A stretch of DNA of 64,000 nt from positions 15,570 through 79,569 of the forward strand of contig PLDW01000475.1 of NCBI GenBank assembly GCA_003136315.1. Direction: 5' to 3'. The DNA is from Gemmataceae bacterium (GTDB lineage Bacteria > Planctomycetota > Planctomycetia > Gemmatales > Gemmataceae). Below the pieces are notes generated by a model. The model ran no database searches. It had not been told where the DNA came from and saw nothing but the letters and a program-made list of their open reading frames with translations. Positions 46,475 to 57,100 of this stretch are shown here, one piece after another. Each line of letters begins with the position of its first letter. The first letter of the stretch is position 1. The translations under genes and the position numbers were made by a program.

Positions 46475-47132
46475 CCCTCGTCTCCACAACCCCGGAATTT
46501 CCGCTTCGAAACTCCACGAATCCCTCGACACCAGATCGGTCACCTGACTCTGAAAGAGAGGGGAGGGTTCGTTTCTCTCCGATCGTCCGAATCCAAGGTC
46601 AGATCGTAGAGGAGAGAATCCCGCAACCCCAGCCAAAATTCTTTTTGTCCTTGCGACTGCGGAAGCGGCGACATCTCATGGCAACTGGAATAGGCTAGTA
46701 CAAACCCGTCGCCCTTCACCCCTCCCCGGGCAGACATGATGTCAACGAATGCCTCCAACGGACTCCCGACTGAATGTCGCGAGATCCGTGTTTCGTCCAA
46801 CTGTCGCGAGCAACTTCTCAATGATGATGTTCGTGTTGGTCCGGTCCTGACATTCGGGACGGACTGGGCGGATGATGGGGTTGCCACCAAGGTGGTGGCC
46901 ACTCCCGTGTCTCAACACGGTTTTGTCTCGGACTGGGAGATGCCGGCCGCACCGCCCAGTGACCCCCGGCTTGGGACTCGCTAAGGAGTGCTCTGGAGCC
47001 AAGCGATCCCGGAACCGCATACAGGCAACGGCCAAACTCGACACAGGTGGCCAGCAGTCGGGCGTAACCGTGTGTTGGCCACTATTCGGGGAAGCTGCCA
47101 CCGGCCAGGAAGCGGAGGCTTCATCCCACTCG

Positions 47133-50100
47133 TTACTGGGGGATGTCGAAGAGTGTCACGGTCGATTCCGGAGTCTGTTCGTACACCGCCAGGGTCCGGC
47201 CGTCCGGTGCAATTGCGAATTCGGGGTCAGACGATTTACAGGTCACGCGGCCGATGACCGTGCCTGTTGACCATTCAATGACTTCGAGAATGCCCAGGTT
47301 CTTTTCCGACTTCCGCCCAACCACGACCACCCGGCCATCTCCGGACACGACGGGCGGGGAGTTGAAGAGGTCATACCCATTCCCTGCAAACGCCCGGAGA
47401 TCCGTTCCAGACTGCCCGTCGATCACCCGTGGAAGTTTTGGTTGGGCTTTCGCTCCGCCATCTTTTTCTGGTCCTTTGAATGCGATGACCCGACCATCGT
47501 CCGAGATATTACCAACGATACGTGAGTTTTGTGCCGTCGCGGGGGCGTGAATCCAACCCCCGTCCCCTCGCCCGATCGGCAACTGGAACCAGCCGATTCG
47601 ACCGGATTGCTCAGCCACGAGGATTTTGCCTGAGTCGGCAGTGAAATGGGCCGACCCACCCCGCCACTCGAACTGGACGATGGATTTGTTATTCGTCAGG
47701 TCAAACAGTTGGAACGGGACAGGGGGGGGGTTCTTTCCTGCCTGGGGTTTCCCATTGCGGGCCACGGCCAGATACCTGGCATTAGGAGACAGGTACACGC
47801 TCAACTCCGTTGCCAGCCCCAATTTCGGTGGGATTGGCGGAAGGGGATACTGGGTGGTCTCCAGTCCGGTCTTGACGAGCCACACCCTCACCTCATTATC
47901 GCTCTCCATGTACGTCCCGACCTGCCCGTTTGAGAGCGGGAAGATGCCAGTCACCTTGGTGGCACTGAGAGCTTTGAACCCGGGGCGGGGTTCACCGGTG
48001 TTCAGGTCAAAGGCATTGAATGAAGCTGTGGAGGACGTGGCGCAAAAAACCGTATCGTTTCCCGGATCCACTACAAGCACGGGTTTCCCAGTCCCGCTGA
48101 TTTTTTTCGCCCATCGCGAGGCCAGCTCACCCCCGCGGTTGGCAGGTTTTACAGGTTCTACTGGAGGATCTTTCTCTTTTGCCGGAGGGTCTTTCTTGAT
48201 TGGAGGGACCAAATCCTTCGGAACCAAGGCCACAATGTCCTTGGGAATGTCAAGCACCAGGATCGATTTCCCCAAGCGACCAGCGACAATGGATTTCATG
48301 TCCGAAGTGAAGTACGCTGAGGTCAAGTCGGGTCGCCCTGCTCCGAGTGAGAATCGACCGACGACACGTCCGGTGTCGATGTCGATCACCTCCAGAAACG
48401 AAGTCTTGTCGGGACTGGCAGGGTCTGGAGAGGTGACAACAAGCACCCATCGGCCATCCGGCGAGAACCCACTCGATGGAATCGGCTCTCGTCCAGCGAA
48501 CGAGGTCACGATTTTTCCTGACCGAGAATCAATCACGTGGACAGTCCGGTCTGCCCCCCAGAGCACCCGGCTTCCGTCAGGAGAGACGGCGGAGATGGTC
48601 GGTCGGGTTCCAATCGGGAGAGCGACTTCCCCGTCGGCAGTGCCTGTGGAGAGTTTGAACCAACGGCACTTATCCAGATCCGCAACGAGCAACTCGTCTG
48701 CCTCTGTGAACCGGAATTCCGGACGTCGGACGCTGAGGTTGAGAACCGGTCGTTTCCCCTTGGCGTCGAACACCTGGATTTGTCCGGCGGGTGATGGACT
48801 TCCGTTCGCTCCCATCATCCAGGTTCCAGCGATCACATACCGACCGTTCGGAGAAACATCAAAGAGCATTTCCCCGGTAACCGCCGGTGGGTTGCCAACG
48901 GGCAACTTCCCCACGACCTGTCGGCTGGCGGGATCCCAGATGACGGCCTCCGGTAGGTTCGCCGCCCACGAGACGACTTTACCATCTCCTTGGGGGCGGA
49001 ACTCCCAGAGCCGTGTGCCATCAGTAAATATCCCTGCCAGGCCAGGATTGGGTGTTCGCAACGAATAGATTTGAATCGGTCGGCCTGGCAGGTAGGCGAG
49101 CAACCAATCGCCATCCCCGGTCGGTTTGACCCAGACCCGATCTTGTGTGTTAATCGCAACCCGGAACTGGAGTTCAGGAATGGGGGTAGGAGCAGGTGGT
49201 GGTTTCTCAATGACGATCGGTGGAGGATCTTCTTTGTCGAGCTTCGGGGTCGAATTGTCAATCGGACCGACGGGGTCCGCCCCTTTCGGCGTGTCTCCTT
49301 TCGGTGCCTCTGGCTCCTTCGGTCGGAGATTGGGTTTGGGGACTGGTCGTGACCCCTCCTCCTTCGAGACAGCCGACAATCCGTCCAGGAGTCGGTCAGA
49401 GGATGGCCGCTTCGGGGTGAGCAGGAACAGACCACCGACGAGGGTCACGGCTGCAAGCATGATCGCCCCACCGACAATCATCCCCATCCCAACCCCGCGG
49501 CCCTGCGAGCGGCGCCGGGGAGGGGGGTCATCGTCCCAGTCCTCGCCACGCTCCGAGTCGGGCCTCCGGCCAGGGCGTGAGGACAGCCGACGGTCGATGT
49601 GCTGCTCCGGTTCCTCGTCCAGCTCTGGTTCCACGATCTCAGGCGGTGGGGGCTCAACCTGGGTCGGAGTGACTTCCGTTGCAACCTCGCCCAGAAGTGT
49701 CGAGGCCTCATCGGCGGTGTCGGGATCGAGTGGGAGTGGCTCACCGTCAGGGGCGATCTCGTCAAGCCACGGCGTCGCGGCGAGTGGCCTCTGGCATGCG
49801 ACAGCGAGCCGGGCGACAAGGAGGCGCAGAGAGTCGTTCGGGGACTCCCATAATTCTCGAAACAAGGGCGAGCGAGCGGGGTCTCGAAAATCGGTATCGA
49901 CGAACAGGAGGTTGTCCCCACTATCGTACCGCTGCCAGAGATCAGAGCCAAACACTTCCATCGCTTTGAGGGCGGTCGCGACCACGAGATGAGGGAACCG
50001 GTCGAGTTCGGGAGAGTAGGCTCGAGTCGAGGCTCGTGTGGGGTGCTGGAAGTTGGGATGTCCGGCCTCCCCGGAGGGGGTATGGGCGAGGCTGGGGACA

Positions 50101-50654
50101 AACATCCCGTCGTAGTCGATCAGTTTGAGCCCATAAGCTCCCGGCCGGCTGCCAGGGACCAGCAAGACGTTCCCATGCTGGATATCGGCGTGGGCGATTC
50201 GTTCATCTCGGAGGCGTCGACACAGGCGCACCCACATCTGGAAGAGTGCATTCAGCACAGGTGCGCGGTCCGCGTTGTGCTCGACAACACGGTTCAAAAG
50301 TGCGCCTTCGACCCACTCCATCTTGATCACTGGCCGCCACGCACCGCGAACCCAGATCCCGTCGGCCAGGAATGTGAAACCGACCGTGAACGGAAGTTCG
50401 GCCCGGGTGAGGACATCGGACACCTGGGCATAGCGCTGGGCGAGGCCCGATACAGGTCGCGTGAAGCATTTGACCGCCCAGTCCCGACCATCCGGTCCAC
50501 GGATCTGGTAGACGTCGGCGAAATTTCCGGACAGGGGGAGGGGAAGGCCCGTTGGTCCAGCGACTGCCTCCCCGCCTTTCAAATCGGGGTCAGAGAAAAC
50601 CGCCGAGGGGTTCTGGATGGCCTCGTTGAAGTCTTGCGGTAGCGGCCAGTTCAT
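47133..50654 (-). CDS. Protein kinase-like domain, TM segment, C-terminal WD40/propeller-like repeats
   Basis: 'IAHADIQHGNVLLVPG', 'LKLIDYDGMFVPSL' catalytic-loop/DFG-like motifs, TM 'GMIVGGAIMLAAVTLVGGLFLL', propeller-like repeats ('VSPDGSRVLWGADRTVHVIDSRSGKIV'). ATG at 50654. Confidence 0.85.
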   Translation of the reverse strand: MNWPLPQDFNEAIQNPSAVFSDPDLKGGEAVAGPTGLPLPLSGNFADVYQIRGPDGRDWAVKCFTRPVSGLAQRYAQVSDVLTRAELPFTVGFTFLADGIWVRGAWRPVIKMEWVEGALLNRVVEHNADRAPVLNALFQMWVRLCRRLRDERIAHADIQHGNVLLVPGSRPGAYGLKLIDYDGMFVPSLAHTPSGEAGHPNFQHPTRASTRAYSPELDRFPHLVVATALKAMEVFGSDLWQRYDSGDNLLFVDTDFRDPARSPLFRELWESPNDSLRLLVARLAVACQRPLAATPWLDEIAPDGEPLPLDPDTADEASTLLGEVATEVTPTQVEPPPPEIVEPELDEEPEQHIDRRLSSRPGRRPDSERGEDWDDDPPPRRRSQGRGVGMGMIVGGAIMLAAVTLVGGLFLLTPKRPSSDRLLDGLSAVSKEEGSRPVPKPNLRPKEPEAPKGDTPKGADPVGPIDNSTPKLDKEDPPPIVIEKPPPAPTPIPELQFRVAINTQDRVWVKPTGDGDWLLAYLPGRPIQIYSLRTPNPGLAGIFTDGTRLWEFRPQGDGKVVSWAANLPEAVIWDPASRQVVGKLPVGNPPAVTGEMLFDVSPNGRYVIAGTWMMGANGSPSPAGQIQVFDAKGKRPVLNLSVRRPEFRFTEADELLVADLDKCRWFKLSTGTADGEVALPIGTRPTISAVSPDGSRVLWGADRTVHVIDSRSGKIVTSFAGREPIPSSGFSPDGRWVLVVTSPDPASPDKTSFLEVIDIDTGRVVGRFSLGAGRPDLTSAYFTSDMKSIVAGRLGKSILVLDIPKDIVALVPKDLVPPIKKDPPAKEKDPPVEPVKPANRGGELASRWAKKISGTGKPVLVVDPGNDTVFCATSSTASFNAFDLNTGEPRPGFKALSATKVTGIFPLSNGQVGTYMESDNEVRVWLVKTGLETTQYPLPPIPPKLGLATELSVYLSPNARYLAVARNGKPQAGKNPPPVPFQLFDLTNNKSIVQFEWRGGSAHFTADSGKILVAEQSGRIGWFQLPIGRGDGGWIHAPATAQNSRIVGNISDDGRVIAFKGPEKDGGAKAQPKLPRVIDGQSGTDLRAFAGNGYDLFNSPPVVSGDGRVVVVGRKSEKNLGILEVIEWSTGTVIGRVTCKSSDPEFAIAPDGRTLAVYEQTPESTVTLFDIPQ

Positions 50655-50752
50655 TGTCTCGGCTCCTGCGCGGCTGGAGAATGGTGCTGCTGTCGGAGTC
50701 AACCGTGATCACTCGCGACCTGGGTCGACGGCGGGGCAACTGGAAGCGTGGG

Positions 50753-51601
50753 TCATCCCCCCGCTCCACCGGGGGGGCTGACCCGAGTCCCGATGTCCAG
50801 GAACCGAACAAGCGCAGTCGGGTCGGCGTTGATCACCACCCCGCGGGCACCGTCCTTGATTGCAAACCCCTCCGCGCGGGCCGATTCAAAGAGCTTCGGC
50901 GGGAGGACGCTCGACATCTTGAACAAAGCCTTGGCGTACTCGTCCACCAGTTGGTCCTCGTTGGCCGGGAAGTAGGTTGGTGGAATCGGGGCGGCTGTCA
51001 ACAGGATGTTAAACAACAGGGCGTTGCCATCGTTAGGCTCGATCATCCGAATCAGCCATGCCTTTCCCGCGGGGTCACCATCGGTCGGTTCCCCGTCGGT
51101 GAGATTGAGCACGACGGGTGGAAATGCCGCAGGGTAGGTCTCAGTGAACACTCGGACCGTCTCTGCAGCGACATCGAATGCCGAGCACATCGGGGTCGGG
51201 CCGCCCGCTTGCGGCTCGTACCAGACCGGGAATTTGATCGTCTTCTCAATGACTCCCCCAGCACCATCCGGGGTTAGCCGGGTGCGCGATTCGATCCGAA
51301 GTGGTGTGTCACTTAACTGGCTGATCGGAACGAGCGGCCGGGACAGGATGTTCCCACCCAGGCCAGACCGGACCTCTCGACCATAGCCGATAAGACCGAC
51401 ATGGAAGTAGTCCCGGACACCACCAGCTTTGGCGGACCGAAGAACCAGATTTTGGATCAATCGGTTGACGGCGTCGGCCACAACAACGGCCTTCGATTGG
51501 CCCGCAGCCCCGGCAATCGGGTCGGCCATCGACTTGGACTGGTCGACGAGAAGGAGTATGCAAGCCGGGTTAGTCCGGCTAATCTGCGCATTGTAAGGCA
51601 T
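50753..51601 (-). CDS. von Willebrand factor A domain protein
   Basis: 'ILLLVDQSKSMADPI' (DxSxS MIDAS motif), 'VLNLTDGEPTDGDP'. Confidence 0.9.
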   Translation of the reverse strand: MPYNAQISRTNPACILLLVDQSKSMADPIAGAAGQSKAVVVADAVNRLIQNLVLRSAKAGGVRDYFHVGLIGYGREVRSGLGGNILSRPLVPISQLSDTPLRIESRTRLTPDGAGGVIEKTIKFPVWYEPQAGGPTPMCSAFDVAAETVRVFTETYPAAFPPVVLNLTDGEPTDGDPAGKAWLIRMIEPNDGNALLFNILLTAAPIPPTYFPANEDQLVDEYAKALFKMSSVLPPKLFESARAEGFAIKDGARGVVINADPTALVRFLDIGTRVSPPGGAGG

Positions 51602-51900
51602 GGCACGCGGCCCCGGGCGGTTGAACGCGTCAGTGCGAAAAATTCACCCCCTCTGTCATATCCGATTTCGGTCCCAACCTCCAGCCCCCTCGGGTGCAAA
51701 CCGGAACTGCGGTCTTGAGGGAAGGGCTTTTTCCCTGCTCCGGTCGCCCGAATTCACGCCCTCACGGAACTCCAACCCCTCTCCCTGCTCCTTCGATTCG
51801 CATCCAACTGGCAACGCCGCACATCAAGATCCCGTAGCGGATCATGCTGAGGTGATCCACAGTTCCGGAGGAGGCACTCGATCAGCCAGGCGAGGACCGA

Positions 51901-52986
51901 TCATGACGAGTTGCTCTCGGCCCCCTTCTGATGATGACTCAGGGCAGTCGATGAGGATCCACGGATGAGACCAAGAAATGATCGGAGAAGCCCCGGTCCA
52001 CGCGATTCGTGGTAGAACGAGGCGGCCGGGAGTTGTGCGGTCAACCGTCGGTACGCCGGCCCCAGATTGTGAAAGGGGATGGTCGGGAACAGGTGGTGCA
52101 GGGCGTGATACCGAAGCCCAAGTGGGGCCCATAGTTCCGCCCACCACCCGCCTGGGTGGTCGCTGCTGTCGCGAAACTGACCGAGGTGGTCAGTGGGTTG
52201 GCTACCGGAAGCGAAGTGGTGGGCGCTGAGCATCCTCAAACGATTCAAAAACAGTGCCAGTGTGTACGCTCCGTACCAACACACCAGCCATCGCCACGAA
52301 AGCTCCCCTGCCAGGGTTAACGCAACCGGTGGTAACCACAGCAGAAGGATCACACACTCCGACTGGAACAATCGTTGCCGAGCCTCGGTGGACATCACTC
52401 GGACATAGCTCGGATTGATCACGTAGCTTGAGACCGAGCGGACAAGGAAGCGGCGAAGTCGAGGGACAAACCACGAGATGGGAGCTGCGACCAGAAAGCG
52501 CAAAAATGCGATCGGGCAGATCAGGAAACTGAGTCCAAGGTAATAGAAGATCGCCACTGGACGGCCAGCCAGGGGAAGGTATTCCGGATCGACGGCGGTG
52601 CCATAGGTGGCTCTGCGATGGTGGTCGAGGTGGACCCCTTCATACAGGACCGACGGAACCATCCACGGATGCCCGACAATCCAATTCCAGGCTAGGTGGA
52701 TCCCAGGGATCTTCTCCCGATTCTGGTGGGTCAGTTCATGAATCATGACAATAGCACGATACCAGAGGAGAGCGGCAACGCAAGTCAAAACGACTGTCAG
52801 AAGGAGCGAGCCTTCCCCACTCGCTGCGAACAGGAGTGCTGCCCAGGCGGCTGGTCCGGTGAGGAGCAACTCCCTCCAGTACTGCCACGGGGCGGGGGTG
52901 AAAAGATCGCGGATGAGTGTGTGAGCAGCACGGATCTCAGAAGCAGAGGCGTGGGAGATTGGCGGAGTCACGGTCGGCTCTCTCAA
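51901..52986 (-). CDS. Fatty acid desaturase
   Basis: His boxes 'HELTHQ', 'HLDHHRR', 'HALHHLFP'. TTG start proposed at 52986, just after the stop of the preceding desaturase. Confidence 0.85.
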   Translation of the reverse strand: MREPTVTPPISHASASEIRAAHTLIRDLFTPAPWQYWRELLLTGPAAWAALLFAASGEGSLLLTVVLTCVAALLWYRAIVMIHELTHQNREKIPGIHLAWNWIVGHPWMVPSVLYEGVHLDHHRRATYGTAVDPEYLPLAGRPVAIFYYLGLSFLICPIAFLRFLVAAPISWFVPRLRRFLVRSVSSYVINPSYVRVMSTEARQRLFQSECVILLLWLPPVALTLAGELSWRWLVCWYGAYTLALFLNRLRMLSAHHFASGSQPTDHLGQFRDSSDHPGGWWAELWAPLGLRYHALHHLFPTIPFHNLGPAYRRLTAQLPAASFYHESRGPGLLRSFLGLIRGSSSTALSHHQKGAESNSS

Positions 52987-52988
52987 GA

Positions 52989-54128
52989 TCAGGACGAAGC
53001 GACGGTTGGATTCCCCTCTGGCCGCCGCGCGGGGGTGGTCGGTGTCCCATCGTAATCCAGCCACTGTCGTCGATCGTAATCGTACAGCCGGCAGGTCCGG
53101 AGAATCCGGAGGAGATATCCCGGGGTGAGTCGTTCGACCGAGATGTCCGTTGGGTACGCCGCTTCCAGGATATCCTGGACACGTGGGAGATTGTAGAGCG
53201 GAATCCGTGGATCGACGTGGTGGGCTGTGTGTTCCAGGATGTTGTGCATAAACCGGTTCAAGCCGAATGGGAGAACGACGTGTGTGGTGCTTTCGACGGT
53301 CGCTGTGTAGTAGTCCCAGTCGTCCCGGCTCAAGAAGCAGATCGCCTGAGGGTGCATGTGGTGAACGAGATCCACCAGGGCGATTTGGTATGTGAAGCCA
53401 AGGTACGGCAAGACCATTCCGAGGAGCACCACCCCGAGAGGCCCGACCGGGTCGGCCCACGACCACCCCTCGGCGGCCTGGGTGAGAGCGAACAGCCCAC
53501 TGAACATGGCTACCGCAAACCCGATGACCAGGAACCGGTCGAACCAGTTCTGTCGATGGCGAGTGCCGATACCTTCACGGGGCGGGAAAAGGAGATAGGG
53601 GATCCAGTTCCCGACTGTCCAGTAGAACGTTAACCCGATCGGGGTTCGGAGAAGCCGATACCAACCCCGCCTCCAGACCGATGCGTTGCGGTATTCCTCG
53701 GCCGTCCACGGGATCCACACCATATCGCGACCGCGGACCCGCAGGAAGTTGTGGTGGAGCAGGACGTGTGCGCGAACCCACGCAGCCAGTGGGGTGAACG
53801 TCGGGAAGAACGCCAGCCGGGCGACCCACCGGTTTGCGCGCCGACCGGGGACGAAGCTTCCGTGCCCCGCATCGTGCGCGATGACATACAGGAACCCGAC
53901 CAGCACCGTGGCAGCCAGGACGCACACTCCCTTGAGCCACCACCAGGGAAGGATGACAGCGCCGGCGACACACATCAGATAGGCGATGAACTCGGCGGTA
54001 ACAACGAGGATGGCCGGGAAGTACCGTCGCTGCCGGGCGTCAGCGGGGATGGTTCCCAGAAGTGTCGTTGTGCTGGGTTTGTGCGGAGTCATCCTTCCTC
54101 CGGGGACGCTTTCGGGCCTGAGGTCCAC
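52989..54128 (-). CDS. Fatty acid desaturase
   Basis: His boxes 'HDAGHGS', 'HVLLHHNFLR', 'HTAHHVDPRIP'. GTG at 54128 abuts the PKS stop codon; ATG at 54092 is an alternative. Confidence 0.85.
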   Translation of the reverse strand: MDLRPESVPGGRMTPHKPSTTTLLGTIPADARQRRYFPAILVVTAEFIAYLMCVAGAVILPWWWLKGVCVLAATVLVGFLYVIAHDAGHGSFVPGRRANRWVARLAFFPTFTPLAAWVRAHVLLHHNFLRVRGRDMVWIPWTAEEYRNASVWRRGWYRLLRTPIGLTFYWTVGNWIPYLLFPPREGIGTRHRQNWFDRFLVIGFAVAMFSGLFALTQAAEGWSWADPVGPLGVVLLGMVLPYLGFTYQIALVDLVHHMHPQAICFLSRDDWDYYTATVESTTHVVLPFGLNRFMHNILEHTAHHVDPRIPLYNLPRVQDILEAAYPTDISVERLTPGYLLRILRTCRLYDYDRRQWLDYDGTPTTPARRPEGNPTVASS

Positions 54129-57100
54129 TCAAACCGGGCAAGTCGTCGGATTGTTGGTCGCAAACTGGTCGTGGAATCGTCGGACCAATTCGTCCGGCAT
54201 GAAGTACGTTCCGCATTGTGGTCGGGCGGCTGTGATTTCCAGCCGGGCAAGCCCGTGGTAGTGAGCGAGCAAGTCGACTGGGTCGGCCAACCCCACGGTT
54301 GCCCGGAATCCCTCGAACCGGTCGGTGAGGAGCGCTGAGAGGATGCATGCCGTCAGTTCCCGGGGATCTCTGGCAAGTTCCCGGAGGAACGCCTCTGTCC
54401 CGAAGCGGGCCACCATCTCTTCAGCCCCCGGGGGCAAGAAAACGGATTCCCGGATCGGGTCTGGCAGACGCACCATTCCGGCGTTCCCGAACAGGACATC
54501 GGCTGTCGCCTCGGCCCGTTGGACCGCCCGGTCGAGTGCGAACCCCGGCGGGTAAGAGTCGTCAATCACCACCGTGCCAGGGCGGAGTTGGTCCACATCC
54601 ATGACCTCCGGGACGCTGACGGCTGTGAGGATGGTTGTGGCCTCGTAGAGACCATCTGGCAAGCCGCGGTCGGACGCAAGCACCCGGATCGGCCCCCGGA
54701 AGCCGTGACGGTCGCGAGCACAGCGAGCGATGATCTCGACCTCATTCCGCTTCGCGAAAACATCGCAAAGTGTGATCTCCCGGGGATGGGGGAGAGCATC
54801 CAACAGCAACGCCAAACAGGATTGACCGATCGACCCGAGCCCCAGGACAGCAAGGTGCTCCTGATCGGTCTGGCGACCTGCCCGGTCGAGCATGCTCTGG
54901 AGGTTCAGCACGACCGCCGCAGTCGTTGTCGCGTGGCCCGTTGTCACCCGCAAGCCTGAGTCCCCTCCCAGCCAATCCTGGACCATCCGCCCGTAATTCG
55001 TGGCCGACGGAATGAGTCCGGTCAACGACAGGCACCGGGCGCCCCGACGACGTGCCAACTCCCCGGCCTTGCGAACGAGTTCGGAAGCCCGCGGCGAGCC
55101 AAAGAGTTCCTTTCCCCGGATTGGGAGGGTGATGACACCGATCCGCCCGTAGGGGAGTTCGTAAAGGTGACTGACGAACGGATCGGTTCCGAATAACCCC
55201 CTGAACTGATCGTCTGACACTCCACCGACAGTACATACCCGGTCCGGGACGTAGAGGAGGGCCGCAGCGTCAAACGCCATGTGCTCCAGCACTCCGTTCG
55301 CCGTGGTCCGGGTGAAGACCCGAAGAAATTCCTCGTCAGGGAGCGTTTCGAGGAGATGGGAAGCAGTGACGACCGGCTCCGTCAGCTCTGGCACAGTGGT
55401 CGTGACACTGGTCTCGAGTGGGCCGTCCGTCGCAGCGGGAACGGCTGTGAGTTGGCGGAGGAGAATCTCCGCAAGTCCGGAGAGAGTCGTACCGGCCGAA
55501 AGCTGATCAATTGGGACATTGGACTTGAAATCCCGGTCGATCCGCAGCTTGAACTCAAACGCCATCAGGGAATCGACCCCGAAGTTGGTGAGCGGAACAG
55601 TGGGGTCGAGGCTCGATTCGTCTGCCCTCAAAACGGCGGCCAGCCCGCGTCGGAGGTGGTCGATGAGGTGGCCGAGTCTCTCGCTCGACGGCCGGGCCAG
55701 GAGCGTTGCGGTTGCGTCCAATCCGCCTGACAGAGTCGTCCCGTCGGACCTCTGCTCCAACACCACCGCGAGGCGGTGTGAGAGGCTGGCGGCCGGGTTG
55801 GCCTCAGAAAACCTCGCCCAGTCGACGCTCGCGACACCAACGGAGGTCGCGTCCCGGCGGAGCAGGAACTTCAGGAACGCAAACACTTCGGCCGATGGGA
55901 GAAGGCCGAGACCGACCGACTCCAGGTAACGTGCGAGGGGAGCGTTGTCCGCAACCACTCCCACTTCGGCGAGCGGACCCCAGTTGACTGCCAGGGCCGG
56001 AAGACCTGTCGCACGGCGGTGGCTGGCCAGGGCGTCGAGAAATCGGTTCGCTGCCACGTAGCTTGCCTGGGCGGCTGAGCCGACGAGCGTCGCGATTGAC
56101 GAGTACATGACGAACCAGTCGAGCGGGAGCTCCCTTGTGGCGAGATGCAGATTCCACGCCCCTGCGACTTTCGGGGCGAGAACCTTCTCCAGTGAGGCTC
56201 GGCCAACCCGGGCGAGCGGTTCGTCGAGTAGCACCATCGCGGAGTGAACAACACCAGCGAGCGGTGGGCGTTCGCCCGCGCCCGATCGGATGAGCCGGTC
56301 GACTGCTGTCGGGTCGGTGACGTCACAGACGACAATTTCAACCTCGACCCCTCGGGCGAGAATCGCCTCGACCGTTGCTCGCGCGGTATCGGATTTCGCC
56401 CCGCTCCGGCTAGCAAGGACGAGCCACTTCGCCCCCTGATCAGTGAGCCACTCCGCTGTCCGGAGACCAAGCCCGGACAGGCCCCCGGTGATCAAATAGG
56501 CCGCATCTGCCCGCACAACCGGCCGCTCGTGCGCCAAAACCCGCTGAGGCAGGGAGGTGGGGTCCGGGGTGACCACCAGTTTCCCACGATGCTTCCCCTG
56601 GGCCATGAGTCGGAAGGCATCCCCCACCTGCTCGGTCGGGTATGCCGTGATCGGCAGCGGGGTGTATTCTCCCTGGGTGAAACGTTCGAGGATCGCTCGT
56701 AATCGGCGGCCCACCCAGACCGGTTTCCGGGCAATCACCCCAGCCAGGTCGACTGCATGGAACGACACACAATTGCGGAAGGGGTGCAAGTCGAGCGCTG
56801 CGTTTTGGAAGATGTCTTTCTTCCCGATCTCCACAAACCGGCCATCCGGTTTGAGGAGTTCGAGGCTACGGGGAATGAACTCCCCGGCCAGCGAGTTGAG
56901 GACCACATCGACACCCCGGCCCCCGGTTGCCGAGTGGACCCCACTGGCGAATGAGAGGTTCCGGGAATGAAAGACGTGGTCGACCCCCTGCCCGCGGAGG
57001 AATTCGTGCTTGTCCGGACTGGCCGTTGCGTACACCTCGGCCCCCAGCCGCCGGGCGACCTGGATGGCGGCCTGCCCGACGCCGCCGGCTGCCGCATGAA

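Noticed and set aside
47626-49068. 480 aa plus-strand ORF
   Set aside because: Ser/Arg/Pro-rich shadow ORF antisense to the kinase/propeller gene.
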